In this document: piece after piece, positions 47,409 through 58,707 of the stretch | Position numbering within the stretch: the first letter of the stretch is position 1 | Layout of the letters: every line of letters starts with the position of its first letter | Assembly: GCF_032854445.1 (NCBI RefSeq) | Contig: NC_088300.1 | Span: 33,897,608 to 33,961,607 of the forward strand | DNA from: Liolophura sinensis | Lineage: Eukaryota > Mollusca > Polyplacophora > Chitonida > Chitonidae | Reading direction: 5' to 3' | DNA: 64,000 nucleotides | Notes under the pieces: generated by a model | Databases searched by the model: none | What the model was told of the DNA's origin: nothing | Seen by the model: only the letters and a program-made list of their open reading frames with translations | Made by a program: the position numbers and the translations under genes

Positions 47409-47479
47409 CGTATGACGTATTTCGACTTCCCTTGCTGTTTGTTTTTGTAAATTCCCGAGAAACCAATATAAGACAAATG
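47409..47479 (-). CDS. Candidate internal exon, minus strand
   Basis: An acceptor (ctttgacactttcag) and a consensus donor (ACG-GTAAGA) bound 71 bp: 23 codons plus two bases. The peptide is HLSYIGFSGIYKNKQQG then KSKYVI, basic and soluble-looking. The preceding exon must end in phase 0. The minus-strand open frame just upstream (47489-47776) ends only about 10 bp before this exon, too close for a normal intron unless a donor inside that frame is used. Confidence 0.42.
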
Positions 47480-47488
47480 CTGAAAGTG

Positions 47489-47776
47489 TCAAAGTATAGA
47501 AGAGAGTTTGTTGGTTATTTCAGAAACCTCGATCAGCGTTCGTGAAACGATCACAGTCCCCTGGTGTGAATCGCTCGACATTAGTCTTCTGACTGGGCTG
47601 GCGAGAACGATTGCTTCTGACAGCCTTGCCTCTCTTCCGAAGCGGCTGACTGATAATTTGTCCAGGGAGCAGATTTCAGCAATAGCCTTTGCCAAGCCGG
47701 GTTTACGCGCTGCCGTTGGATTCGTTGGCTGACCAAGCCAGCAAATCCTCCAAGGAGTAATTAAATTAGGTCCCAT
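47489..47776 (-). CDS. 95-codon open frame, possible coding segment
   Basis: ATG with G at -3 and G at +4, 95 codons, CpG-rich relative to its surroundings. The peptide starts MGPNLITPWRICWLG and contains RKPGLAKAIAEICSLDKLS. The opposite strand is also open over 47523-47732 after an acceptor-like ttggttatttcag (SISVRETITVPWCES to GLRAAVGFVG, then stop). Two antiparallel open frames in one GC-rich island means at most one is coding, and I cannot choose. It could also be an old mobile-element fragment. Confidence 0.27.
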   Translation of the reverse strand: MGPNLITPWRICWLGQPTNPTAARKPGLAKAIAEICSLDKLSVSRFGREARLSEAIVLASPVRRLMSSDSHQGTVIVSRTLIEVSEITNKLSSIL

Positions 47777-48659
47777 GCCGGGCCATCACATCCGAACTGC
47801 TGTTATCGATTTGAAGAACTAGGAAAGAGCGGCTGTACATCGTTTTGCCGCATCTTTCGAAGAAGGCAAGGGAATGTCACCATAAGCCAGCTATTCTCTA
47901 CACATAATACGGAGCCCTGGCCTAACTAAGAAGGCTCCCATGCGCTGATAACACCATTGTTTGACCAGATATTGCTGTCAAATCGACAATGGTTGCTGTC
48001 TCCTGACATACAGCTCTGTTTGGAGCAACTGATTTAGTACCATACGCACCTATTTATAACCGGAAAACAATGGTGCAATTTCTGAACTGGAACTGCTGTG
48101 CGCGAGTTTCTTTTTGCAGTTAGATTGTCGTTACCAGGCACGGCCAGGGGAACAACCAATTGATGATGTGTATGAACAAGCAGAAATACTGAAAATGAAA
48201 AAGGACAGACAGACTTTAAATAGATACATTTTCATCATAAAACGAAGAGTATGGTTTTAAAGACACTAAAGAAAGATATCTCAAAACATTAAAAAAGGAA
48301 ACCTTTATTTCTGAGGCATATTTAATCTTTCTTAATGACCCATCTGTTTTGTACATTTTTTCCGTCCATTGTCGATAATATTCGAAAACGACCTTATTAA
48401 TGAATACACTTGAACCAGGGGACCATATTAGTGCCCCCAACTCTAGTCTAAAGCCATGTGCTCTCCCCAAAATGAATGCAGAAAAGTAGTGTTGTATTTT
48501 CATATTATAGGCCGTACCCTAAACTCTATACATTAAGACAAAAAAAACCCAAGCGTTTCATGTATCCTTTAAAATAATGGTCATGACAAGTACAGATTTC
48601 TGATTCTTCAGTTACATCAGCACATAACACCGACACCAACATAATGTAAGAAAAAAACA

Positions 48660-48814
48660 TGTATTTATTTATTTCATTGGTGTTTAACGCAATACTCATG
48701 AATATTTCACTTATACGACGGCGGCCAGCATTATGGTGGGAGGAAACGCACGACCATCCGCAGGTTGCTGCAAGACCTTCCCACTTACGGCCGGAGAGGA
48801 AGCCAACACCTCGC
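48660..48814 (-). mobile_element. SINE, head truncated
   Basis: Tail, 3' domain and the ccatccgcaggttgctgca segment are present; the gggcagagcccggg part is deleted. Confidence 0.9.
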
Positions 48815-48906
48815 GACACACAGAACCACCGGACCTCACGTCAGTTAAAAACTACTGCACTTTCTGTGGAATTTCTATAAATTTACACTGAACTCGCTCT
48901 TTTTCT

Positions 48907-49116
48907 ATTTATTTATTTATTTATTTGATTGGTGTTTTACGCACTACTCAAGATTATTTCACTTATACAACGGCGACCAGCATTATGGTGAGAGGGAACC
49001 TGGCAGAACCCGGGGGAAACCACACCCATCCGCAAGTTGCTGACACATCTTCCCACGTACGGCCGGAGAGGAAGCCAGCACTTGAAGCCAGCTGGACTTG
49101 AACTCACAGCGACCGC
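48907..49116 (-). mobile_element. SINE, lacking only the tRNA-like 5' end
   Basis: Contains the tail, central domain and an intact B-box region (reverse of gtgagttcaagtccag). Lies about 90 bp from the SINE at 48660-48814, in the same orientation. Confidence 0.92.
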
Positions 49117-49199
49117 AAAAAACAAAAATATATTGGGTATAGTGTTAATGACTGTCAAATGACAATAAAATAAATAAATAAAACAATGGTCTTGCGTGT

Positions 49200-49307
49200 T
49201 GTGGGTTTTTTTTTTTTGGGGGGGGGGGTGTTTTTTTTGAGGGGGGGTTGTGTTTTTTTTGGGGGGGGGATGTTTTGGGGTTTTTTTTTTTATTTTATTT
49301 TATTTTA
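49200..49307 (+). repeat. Alternating T-run/G-run tract
   Basis: Four G runs of 4 to 10 bases separated by T runs of about 8 to 12, then TATTTTATTTTATTTT. It fits a long-loop G-quadruplex pattern. It lies next to two SINEs and could also be a difficult sequencing region. Confidence 0.85.
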
Positions 49308-49309
49308 AG

Positions 49310-50180
49310 CTGTGAAATGAGAATAAGAGAGATGTGTTTTGTGCAGTGAATAGAATGCTAGAATCACATCGTAATGAAGCTTTAAGCACATGTATAATTA
49401 TATATCATCCAGTGGTCTTGTCCCCAACAAAGTATGGATCCACAAGAACAAAACCGTGTCAAAGTCACACGCAGCGTAAGTTGCGAATGATTGTTCAAAA
49501 TTCGACAAAGTGTTAACCAAGGGCATCAACTCTTCACAACTCAGCCTTTGTTTCGTTTCTTATTAATTTATCTCCCTTTGCCTCAGCTGGGTAATTCCTT
49601 TGAACAGAACAGAACAGTATAGCCACAAGTTTTATTGTTCGTTGCCTTACATTGGAGCAAACATAAATCTATGCTTTGGGTGTTAAATATAGTTTTTGAA
49701 GTGTTCAAGAATGAAGCCTTTAACTATTTTACAATAGTCTTCCCAGCAGATTACTTAACAAACGGCATGGATCCATCAAACCAAGTTGATTCTGGAATAT
49801 TTTTTCTCGATCGTGTGTTTCTCCACGTTATATAAGAATTAAAAACAAAGAAATCCCATCTTAAAAAATCACCATCAAACGGGACGCTAACGTCTTAATT
49901 AGAATATATATTTTAGAAAGTATATTTATAAAAGCTGTCAAGAAATACCGAGCTATGACATTAGTTTGTCCAGGGGACTGTGCGCAAGTACCAAACGCAA
50001 CACCCAACGAGTGACCTGTAAGCCGCTTCCATGAAAGTGCTTATATACCTTTAATATATAACATGCATTTCTGCAAGATACATGTACAAGATATTTTGAA
50101 CACAAAATGCAAGTCGTATAAAGTATATTACTCACTGCTGAAACACTATAAACGCCTTTCAAGCAGCATAGTATGTAAAC
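49310..50180. other. No gene seen
   Basis: AT-rich between SINEs; only short frames. Confidence 0.45.
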
Positions 50181-50184
50181 AGGC

Positions 50185-50404
50185 CTACTCAAGAATATTT
50201 CACTTATACGATGGCGGCCAGCACTATGATGGGAGGAAACGGGGAAAACCCAGGACCATCCCCAGGTCGACAGACCTTCCCAAGTGGGCCCGGAAAGGAA
50301 GCCAGCCTGAGCTGGACTTGAACTCACAGAGACGGCATTAGTGTGAGACCACTGGGTCCTTACGCTGTGTTAGCGTGCTAACCTACTGAGCCACGGAAGC
50401 CCCC
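50185..50404 (-). mobile_element. Near full-length SINE without tail
   Basis: The head is complete (A box, reverse of cttccgtggctcagtagg) and the B box intact. The last ~30 bp with the AAAT tail are missing. Confidence 0.9.
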
Positions 50405-50409
50405 GCTGA

Positions 50410-52000
50410 GTTACATATGGCATGCTTGGTATGGCTGTGTGCATGCGTTAGGTGTAGAAACAATGACTATAACTACGTACAAATGCGGGTTATGTTTTAA
50501 GGCTGTCTGTTTTCAAGTTTAAGGCACACCAGAATTTTATGCATGCCTGCTGGGCAGGTTACCAAGCTGTTTTTCCTCTCTGAAAAAGACTATTTCCGAA
50601 GTATTCCGGGCATGTCGGTGTACTCTATATACCATCGTCAAAATGTTCGCTTCAACAAACCGATTTCATACTTTCGGCTCAAAATATGCTGTTGTAATCA
50701 AGGAAAAAGATAATGGCCTAAAATATTCACCATAGTGAGTGAACTATGTGAAACTCTGAACTCGTATAATTGAACGCATCTACCAGTGTTCTGAGAACAG
50801 CCCGATCTGGGGCAGTGTCACGTGAAGATTACATGCTAACTGGCCGACTAACTAGTGCCCTCCAGCAAGGAACGAGAGCTGTCAGTTGTGTTCCGCTAAA
50901 CATTGCTTTTTGTTTTTTTTCAAAGATGAAAGAAAACACTAACGTTTTGATTAATTCGATTGATGTTTTTGAAGTAAAATGCATGTGAAATTTGCTAAAT
51001 TTTATCATTCAATATACATATACATATAGATCCATGAACGCATTTGCCAAATAGACCTTGAAACGAATTATTTCTGGGAAATAATATGAATGTGATATCT
51101 CTGATACTCTTTTGGTCACTAAAAGATCACCATCAAATATAATGTTTAAAAACCATTTTTCTCGGTTTGAAAAATTCGCAAAAAAAATGAACAGTGTTAA
51201 TGGTGTTTCCTCTGATAGGCCCTATATATTTTATTTTAGTGTTGTTGTTTTGTTTTACCTTTATCTGCGGCTCCGAGATTAAATATGTCACATATTATGT
51301 AACACTAAACAGCGATTGAAAGTGTAAAGTTTAAAGTTTAAACCAAAGTTTAAATTTGATTTGTGCGCTTTGATTTTAAGGGATTGTTGTTTAGCGTAAA
51401 GAATGCTAAAGAAGTATTCACTTACACGCTGGTGGCCAGTTTGACCCACCTTTGGCGAGTTAGTGGTGAACTCATCCTCATAACTCCAGAGTAATACCGA
51501 AGGCAAGTGAATTTCATCGAAATGCGTGTAAGACCAAAAGAGAGCCATCGTGTTCTGCCACCAAGGCCCAGTGTACAATGAAAGCAGAGCAAATCTCGAA
51601 AATTCTCATTCAAAACAAGAACTTATTTTACTTCCTTCATTGGGCCTACGTCGATATATCAGCTCTAAGATACAGACCATTCATTGCATTTCTTTTAGGG
51701 GTCAACCGGTAAAGTCATTCAATCACCTGCATGCATCGTGTGTCGTTAACAAACTACTTGGGTTGCCATGTTGGAACTACTTCGCGTAAATCACATTTGC
51801 TTTCCGTCGCTGATATATCGTTCACTTTAGTTCCAAGTAGGGTTGTATATTTGTTTGTTGGTGACTTTCAAAATTCAGCCCCCATTTTGGTGATCAACAT
51901 GCATACGCCTATGACTAGAACTGCATGCGAGAGCAACATGTATCTTAGTCTCGTCTGTAGGAAGTCTCCCGAGAATGAAATATTTCCCACTTCAAGAATG
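50410..52000. other. Mostly non-coding, one weak exon lead
   Basis: After gcatctaccag near 50787 a frame reads VLRTARSGAVSREDYMLTG and on, but the only donor is a weak GTCAGT. Near 51370-51450 there may be a very old minus-strand SINE. Confidence 0.35.
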
Positions 52001-52008
52001 GAACCTAG

Positions 52009-52341
52009 CTAGCGTTTGTTAAACAACTGTTTAGCTCTCCGAAATATCCGGAGATCACCGCTACTATTCTTGTAACCGGAAGTACGTTTCTTAGATCTCC
52101 AGTCTCTTCGTTCTTTTGAAGTGACTTGACCGTGAAGAGATCGTACAATACAGCTCAGTGCCCAGTTATTCAAAACTGTATTAACACTTAAGCCTGGTAT
52201 GACATTTACCCTGGCGTAGACAGTGATCAGACCTAAAATGAATCCACCCAAAGTATCACCTACACCTAAAATTTTGTGTATGTAAAAGTTATTAACCCTA
52301 CTGTTACCTAACATTCTAGTAACATCCTGCCTAATAACCAC
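52009..52341 (-). CDS. 110-codon open frame, minus strand, status unknown
   Basis: No ATG at the open start; the first internal ATG reads MLGNSRVNNFYIHKILG. The middle is hydrophobic (GFILGLITVYARV) and the end strongly basic (KERRDWRSKKRTSG). An acceptor-like acacaaaattttag lies inside. No donor is needed, since the frame ends in TAG. Unrecognised. Confidence 0.17.
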   Translation of the reverse strand: MVIRQDVTRMLGNSRVNNFYIHKILGVGDTLGGFILGLITVYARVNVIPGLSVNTVLNNWALSCIVRSLHGQVTSKERRDWRSKKRTSGYKNSSGDLRIFRRAKQLFNKR

Positions 52342-52617
52342 AGATTTGTCAATAACCTGACACGTGAAGGGTTAACGAGTATAGAGTGTATATAAATGAG
52401 CATATTTTGGGTTAATATATCTACGTAGTCCTACTTGATTACTCATTGAATTCATGAAATGAATCGCGAAGAGACTTCTGCGTGAGGGTGAGCTGAGTGG
52501 CCGGTATTAAAGTGTCACCCATCAGCAGGTACCTGATATACTTCCTGGCTTAAAAGCCAAGACGAAAAGAGCCAAAGCTGGGAATGAACCGGCGACCTAA
52601 CTGACCAGAATCTAATG

Positions 52618-52785
52618 GTTTATTTATTTGTTTATTTGTTTGGAGTTATATGTCGTACCCAAGAATATTTCACTTATACGATGGCGGCCAGCATTATGGT
52701 GGGGGGAAACCGGGATCGCAAACCTACGACCATGCGCAGATTGCTGACGGACCTTCCCATGTACAGCCGGAGAGGAAGAAATCAA
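52618..52785 (-). mobile_element. SINE, head truncated
   Basis: Tail (tttatttgtttatttgtttgg) through the central domain to ccggagaggaag; diverged tail. Confidence 0.88.
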
Positions 52786-52799
52786 GCAGATTGAGACGA

Positions 52800-54530
52800 G
52801 AAAAACTAACCGCTTAGGTGAAAAAGCCCATACGAGGGCCAGCATTTTTAGTTATAAGTACAAGTGTAAAACTGAGCTCGAGTTATAGCCTACACGTCGA
52901 AAATATTCGTTTAGGGATAGACATGTACTTAAGAACACGCATGTGTGTCCCATGGAGGTTGGCAGAGGACCAAATACAACATGCCACTGTAAACAGTTTA
53001 CTTTTCATAACTAGTCCTGGGGATATAAATCTAGCAAAGGTGTCATTTTTAAGTATTTTATTGCAGAGTTGTTAAATTTGTCAAGTAGACCACTAGAAAT
53101 TTAAACGATTGCGAGTGGCGCTCGCTTAGTTGTTTATCTATAAATTGTACCTACTATAGTACAGTATAAAATCTGAACTGATGGATTTTCTGAAAGATTT
53201 AGGTTAGTTTTGCCTACACAAACCTAATTATTAGTACATGTTCTTACCTGTCGGTGACCTTTCACAGCAAAATCTGCAAATAACAATGTATGTGAATTTC
53301 TGTTTTCAAATGCTGTCGTATTACCCGGCCTTTGTTACATTTTTAGGCCTCAAATCCGAGTAATTTCATCTACACTTTGATCGGAGAACTGATGATGCAG
53401 GGCTAAAACATATATTATCATGTCATAACGAAATGTGTCCTGGTGATGTTTTCAGTGATTATTATATCCTTCTACCTTCATATAGTATTCCAATTACATG
53501 TGCAATTTCACGCCGACAACACTCTAAAAACTCTTTTACCGATCTATATTACCTCTATTCAACCTTTAAAATGTAATTTATGTGCATGTCTCTTCAAATA
53601 GCAAAACCATCACGGAATAATTATGTTTGTGAATCTTTTGGATTTTCTTTTTGGCGAGGGTATGACCTAAACTCGCTGATAAATGTAGGTGTGATTTTTA
53701 TTTTGGACAATATTTTATTAAGGAGATATTCTGTCTACACGCTCACATATTACCAGATGGTTTAAAACATACACGCCGGTATCGCCGCGATAGAAATACA
53801 AAAATCTCAGTTCTCACATATTTTCATAATTCATAATTTAGATATCTACTATATACAGGTATGTCATTGTGACGGAATTACAAACAAAAAGAACTGAAAT
53901 AAAGCTGACCATGGACATGTGACACATACAAGATCTGTAGTCTCGCAGCTCAGTTGCAGCGAAATACAAAGTTCGTAGCATGATAACCACAGGAACTCGT
54001 GCATGTGGTCGACCTGTCTCGGGGGAACTCTGTGCGTTGAGCAAAAAATTTTAAAAAGTCATAATACGTAGGCACAGTTTGTGCAACAATGTGAGTTAAA
54101 GAAATACCATTTATCTGCTATATGCTACAAATGCCAGTGTTCAAAGCAAACGTTAAAAACTATCCTATATATGTTTTAGTATCCAAAGTCAAATTATTAC
54201 GTTATCGTATGAATATTTTTTCTGATATTAAGTGGCTGGTATTCGCATAGGCATTACACCTGACCGAATTAATAATCATACCTCAAATTTATTTGACTTT
54301 GAGGGTACTGTGAATCACCTAACATCATTTACTTCAAAAATTATATTGCTTCAATTATTGATCGTTTAAGATGAACACGCATAGTAAACGTGTGTCCCTA
54401 GCAAGTATTTATTCCTAATGTATTTATTTATTTGTTTCGATTATTATTCGCTTAAAATATGCCAGGTTTATCACAGCAGTGATATTAAATGAGGAAGGAG
54501 GGAGCCTCCTGGCACTTTTCCTTGAAGCGT
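52800..54530. other. Non-coding apart from the microexon candidate
   Basis: AT-rich; the only splice pair found is at 53248-53273. Confidence 0.4.
53248..53273 (-). CDS. Possible 26-bp microexon, minus strand
   Basis: Acceptor catacattgttatttgcag and donor CAG-GTAAGA are both strong. Two of three frames are open (FAVKGHRQ or FCCERSPT). The splice pair is the evidence; the coding frame is undecided. Confidence 0.25.
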
Positions 54531-54534
54531 TGTG

Positions 54535-54730
54535 ATAAATGATGTCACTGGCTCAAATCCAGCTCTCGCTCGTTTGGCTTTGGGTTTAAATTCAAAAATT
54601 TGTCATGAACCTGGCAAAGACCAATTGTTTACTCCAGCTACTCCAGTTTCTTCCACTCATAAATCTGACTAGAGTTAGACAAATGAAAAGCCGTTGAGCT
54701 CAGCATAACACTCGCCAAATAAATAGGTTT
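54535..54730 (+). mobile_element. Old SINE related to both families
   Basis: B-box-like tggctcaaatccag, a central gctactccagtttcttccac and a tail agctcagcataacactcgcc resembling a decayed gagtacggcgtaaaacacc. Confidence 0.5.
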
Positions 54731-55036
54731 ACGTAATAATTAGTTTAGGAAGCCGACCATAGTGAAAATGAAGCCAGCGCACAGCCGGTTACAATGAAAT
54801 CCTTGTGAGGAAACGGGAAGAGAGAGCTGTATTTAAACAGGTGATAACATTAGTCGAGTGTTATTATACCATCACCAAAAAGCGCTGAACGGCAGCCATT
54901 CAAAAATCGTGCCGTCATCTTGGAGTGTCGGGTCCAAATTAGCCAGTTTGAGAAGTCTGTGATTCTTAAATTTATTCTCAACTGTAGACACGGTTTCACC
55001 CGATAGCCTTTTTGTACTTAGCTGAATTCAAAAATC

Positions 55037-55573
55037 GTGCCATCATCTTGGAGTGTGTGGTACATACTTGCCAAGTTGTTTTTCTCACAGCAAATAAATC
55101 TGACCCCAAATATCTGCCTTTCAGGACCGAGGGGAAGAAAACTGGATTATGGGCTGAATAAATCTTTCTTATCCCATATCTGCGTGACTTACGTAAGCGA
55201 TGTTCGCCGAGTATGTTGGTTGTACGTGCCTTTTTGGTCATACTGTCACCTTCAGGAGATCTCGTACATTGGCTGTGTTGACATACACTGCAAACGTCGA
55301 CCGTATTACACGCCCACCGTCCATACAGCCTCTGTTAACGGTTCTATGTCCTCATCCTTTTTCTTCGTTAATATCGCATTCCTCTTTTCAAAATTAAACG
55401 TACAGCCCTGTTTATCATTTGCCCAAAATTCAATTTTTGACCCTAACGGCGGCATAGCTGTTTTCGCACCACCTTATTCTCTGAAATCCCTCACGCTCCG
55501 GGGAGACTGGACAATCAGTACTAACCCGATCGGAGCGCCCAACATTAGCAATGCCTTTAACAAAGCGCCATGA
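55037..55573 (+). CDS. Longest uninterrupted open frame (178 codons), probably chance
   Basis: Open without an ATG at its start. It contains an exon-like piece, 55125-55192, between tatctgcctttcag and TTAC-GTAAGC (PRGRKLDYGLNKSFLSHICV...), but the frame simply continues through the supposed 63-bp intron. No recognisable domain. A frame this long is close to what an AT-rich 64 kb window yields by chance over six frames. Confidence 0.17.
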   Translation: MPSSWSVWYILAKLFFSQQINLTPNICLSGPRGRKLDYGLNKSFLSHICVTYVSDVRRVCWLYVPFWSYCHLQEISYIGCVDIHCKRRPYYTPTVHTASVNGSMSSSFFFVNIAFLFSKLNVQPCLSFAQNSIFDPNGGIAVFAPPYSLKSLTLRGDWTISTNPIGAPNISNAFNKAP

Positions 55574-56254
55574 AAGATTTGACTACATAACCAACTCACG
55601 TTTAAAATATTTTTGTAAAGAGTAATTGACCTATACTCGAGGCTATAAACGTCGTGCTCAGAAAGAACGGACAAAATATTTCACAGATTTGGACAGAACA
55701 TCCAATTTATTTCAACATTTCAGTTGTATTGTGTGGTTATCAAAATAAAAAGACACTGTTTGCATGCATTACATGTACGCATATGTAACTCTTTCTGACC
55801 ATATTTGCAATGCTTAATAATACAAAAAAACATCTCCATTAAGTATTTGTTATTAATAACGAGTAAATATGCGAAAATAAATGCCCAACCTTTAGAATGT
55901 CGCCAACCCTATCGCCGTTTGATTAAAACAGTAGCGTTGAACCTATACTGTCACGTATCTATAAGCAAAGCCTAGCCATTAGGCTTTTGGTTTGATGTTA
56001 AATTGTAGTTTGTAACACATTCTCTAAAATCTGGATTGTACATCTACGTCTTTTATATCCCCTGCACAAACACACACCCTCCCACACCTTGGAAATGTAA
56101 CGAGGACATCTTCATTTTAATCTGTCCTGTTGTGAAGGTGTTTCTTTGTGATGTAATCTTGTGTACGAGATATGTCAAAAAACCAATGAAGTGAGACTAT
56201 TTAAATCTAGTACATACTTCTTACGATACTATACTGTCAGCATCTCATTACTTT

Positions 56255-56522
56255 TATTTGCTTATTTACTTATTTATTTAATTGGTGTTTTACGCCGTAC
56301 TCAATTATATTTGACTTATACGACAGCATTATGGCGAAGGGAAACCCGGAAGAGCCCAGGGGAAACCCACCACCATCCGCAGGTTGCTGTCATACCTTCC
56401 CACGTACGGCCGGAGAGGAAGCAAGCATGAGCTGAACTTGAACTCATAGCGACCGCATCGATGAGAGGCCGGGCCATTGTGCAGCGCTTGCGTGCTTAAC
56501 CTTTCCTCCACTGAGGTCCTGC
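56255..56522 (-). mobile_element. Near full-length SINE
   Basis: Complete from the A+T tail (tttacttatttatttaattgg) to the tRNA-like head (reverse of gcaggacctcagtgg). The ggcggccagc segment carries a small deletion. Moderately diverged. Confidence 0.9.
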
Positions 56523-57044
56523 ATTAATTTTACAGAATATTTCTTTATATTTGGCTTGGCGACGACTGTCACTTTGTGAGCAGGTCTGAACCTAATACGT
56601 ACATTGCGAGGGAACTGTGTTTTGTACACCTATACTGCAGAATCTATTTTTTTTTCCTTCCTTTGGTGAATCAAATTAACAAAGCAATAGTGCAAGTCCT
56701 TGGTCCTGGGCTATGCTGTAGTCTTCTGTAATGAACTGTAATAAACGTGAGCTATCCATATCACGAGGTTACTATTCCATACGTAGTACGTAACCGATTA
56801 ACCTCTGTTAATATTTGAGTTAATAAATTAACTTCCTCTTCCGCGTATATTCGGATGATCTAGTCTCCATGTCCGGAGATTGTTTATACACGCATCATTA
56901 TGTGTCAACATCTGTGCATCATAACATGTGAGGAAGAGAAAACGAGATGGGAACTGTGTAAGTTTTCTCTTTTCATTAACAATATTGTTATTAATTTTTA
57001 CATGTCCCGTTTTTTTCGTTTCCAGCCTACTATTCCAGCATTTA

Positions 57045-57273
57045 CATAAACAGTTAAAATAAAACTCTATTTCTGAGTTAAATTGAGAGGAAGCCGTATT
57101 TCTCTGGTTACGTTTGATCATTGTTATTCATTTTTACATGTCCCAATATAAACAGTTAAAATAAAATCCTACATCTGAGTTAAATTGACAGAAGCCGTAT
57201 TTCTCTGGTTACGTTTGAGCATTTTCCGACAATCACACTGTCGTCGCTGCTCAGGTTTTGCTCTCTATTTGCT
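57045..57273 (+). repeat. Two tandem copies of the unnamed dispersed repeat
   Basis: 57045-57122 and 57147-57273 each carry aaacagttaaaataaaa, gagttaaattga and cgtatttctctggttacgtt. The second continues into caatcacactgtcgtcgctg. Both are preceded by tttttacatgtccc, so the duplication unit is about 100-130 bp. Confidence 0.7.
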
Positions 57274-57429
57274 TGCTGTGCTTGTTCATTCATATTGCGT
57301 GTGGATGTATAAGAAATACAGTTTGACTGTTATCCATATATCATGATATTATCGTCAAAACACATCAATATCGTGGAGACATTTCGACTCAACGCTATGA
57401 CTTAAAAGCCTTTCGCCAGTGCGATAGCT

Positions 57430-57590
57430 GTGATATGAAGTCCAGCTCATGCTTGCTTCCTCTCCGGTCGCACCAGGGAAGGTCTGTCACCAACCTGCTG
57501 ATGGTCATTCCCCCGGAGCACTGGCCATTTTCGCCATAAAGCAGGGCGTTGTTCTATTAGTGAAATATTTTAAAATAACGTCCGTATACA
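57430..57590 (+). mobile_element. Diverged SINE
   Basis: Starts at agtccagctcatgcttgc, contains the accaacctgctgatggtc segment and a degraded tail (attagtgaaatattttaaaa). It ends about 190 bp before the terminal exon at 57779. Confidence 0.75.
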
Positions 57591-57778
57591 TGTAATTTTT
57601 TTTCCAATTAGTACAGAGCACATTAGTCTAAGGGAAGAAAAGAGAAAAATGTTTTAAAGTGAAATTCATCAGTGCTTTATATTCTTCATTTTTTTAAGTG
57701 TACTTACGCCGAAACATATTACGTGGAACATGATTCAAGAAAAGTGTTTTGAGTGAAATTTGTCCCTTCTTTTTGCAG

Positions 57779-57881
57779 TTACGCCTGTGTCGTTTTCGTA
57801 CAGCGAGCTTCCCAACAGATGAGGGATTCGCACAACCGCGCATGGGATAAAACAAAGGAAGAGTACAACAGCCTATACTGA
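57779..57881 (+). CDS. Terminal coding exon of an unidentified plus-strand gene
   Basis: A textbook acceptor (tgtcccttctttttgcag) ends at 57778. The frame starting one base later runs 33 codons to TGA at 57879-57881. The peptide starts YACVVFVQRAS and ends KEEYNSLY. The hydrophobic YACVVFV followed by a charged tail looks like the end of a membrane helix with a short cytoplasmic C-terminus; EEYNSLY carries tyrosine motifs of the sorting-signal type. The first base completes a codon split by the previous intron, so the upstream exon ends in phase 2; I did not find it in the preceding SINE-rich sequence. A candidate poly(A) signal AATAAA lies at 58591-58596, about 700 bp downstream, just before the next gene's first exon. 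Confidence 0.6.
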
Positions 57882-58590
57882 TGAGCATGTTGTGAGGGAT
57901 CTGGAGTAAAAGAGGAGCCTAATATGCTACAAGAAACCTTGAGCCAATACAGTAAAGCTGAATGACGTAAGCCATGGGTACAGCTTTTTGCACGGTGACA
58001 TATCGCAACCATGTGTTAATGGTCTCCCGGTGAGAGGTTGTGATACGAACAACTCTGACCATCTGCAAAATTCACCTGTTGTTTGTCGATCACCCGTGAG
58101 ACTTACGCGTCGTAACTTGTGTAAAGAAACTTGAAACCAACCGCATATCCGTGACGCTGTCATACAAGTTTCGCGACATGGCGTCTGGATACAGCGATTC
58201 TGTGGCTAAGGACGAAGCGGATGAAAGAAGTTCTGCGTAACAACACCCTAACCCAGAAGTTACCAGTCACTTAGTCACTGCGCAACCTTGTGAAGCCTGC
58301 GAGGAATTGTTGTCGTAATGGTCAAACAATGAAACAAAAACCGCTTGCCTTCTGCCTAGGTATTCACTGCAGATAGATCATGAGCATACCGCATAATGTC
58401 ACCGCGGCACTTCTGATATGGTAGAACCGTACATATCACATATCACTGATAAACCTAAGTGCTTCCTTGAATTGCCAAACTCTACCATTCTTCAACGAAC
58501 TTTTAAAGAGATCATTTTCTCAAATTTACTGATCAAGCGCCGTCGTCAATACATTTGCTGACGTGATTTACGGTCTTTGACGACAGAGAC

Positions 58591-58596
58591 AATAAA
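58591..58596 (+). promoter_or_regulatory. Candidate poly(A) signal
   Basis: AATAAA about 710 bp after the stop codon at 57881 and 112 bp before the ATG at 58708. If used, the upstream gene has a ~0.7 kb 3' UTR and the two genes are nearly abutting. Confidence 0.35.
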
Positions 58597-58707
58597 TCAA
58601 AAAACCTCATTGGCGTTATCGTTACTCTTGTCTTGAACTGATCTGCCCTTCGTCAGTAAAGACTATCGGGACACTGACTTCTCAGGACGTGTTCAACCGG
58701 CCCAGAA

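Noticed and set aside
51731-52012. 93-codon ATG frame
   Set aside because: No splice signals of quality, weak start context and no coding character distinct from other frames.
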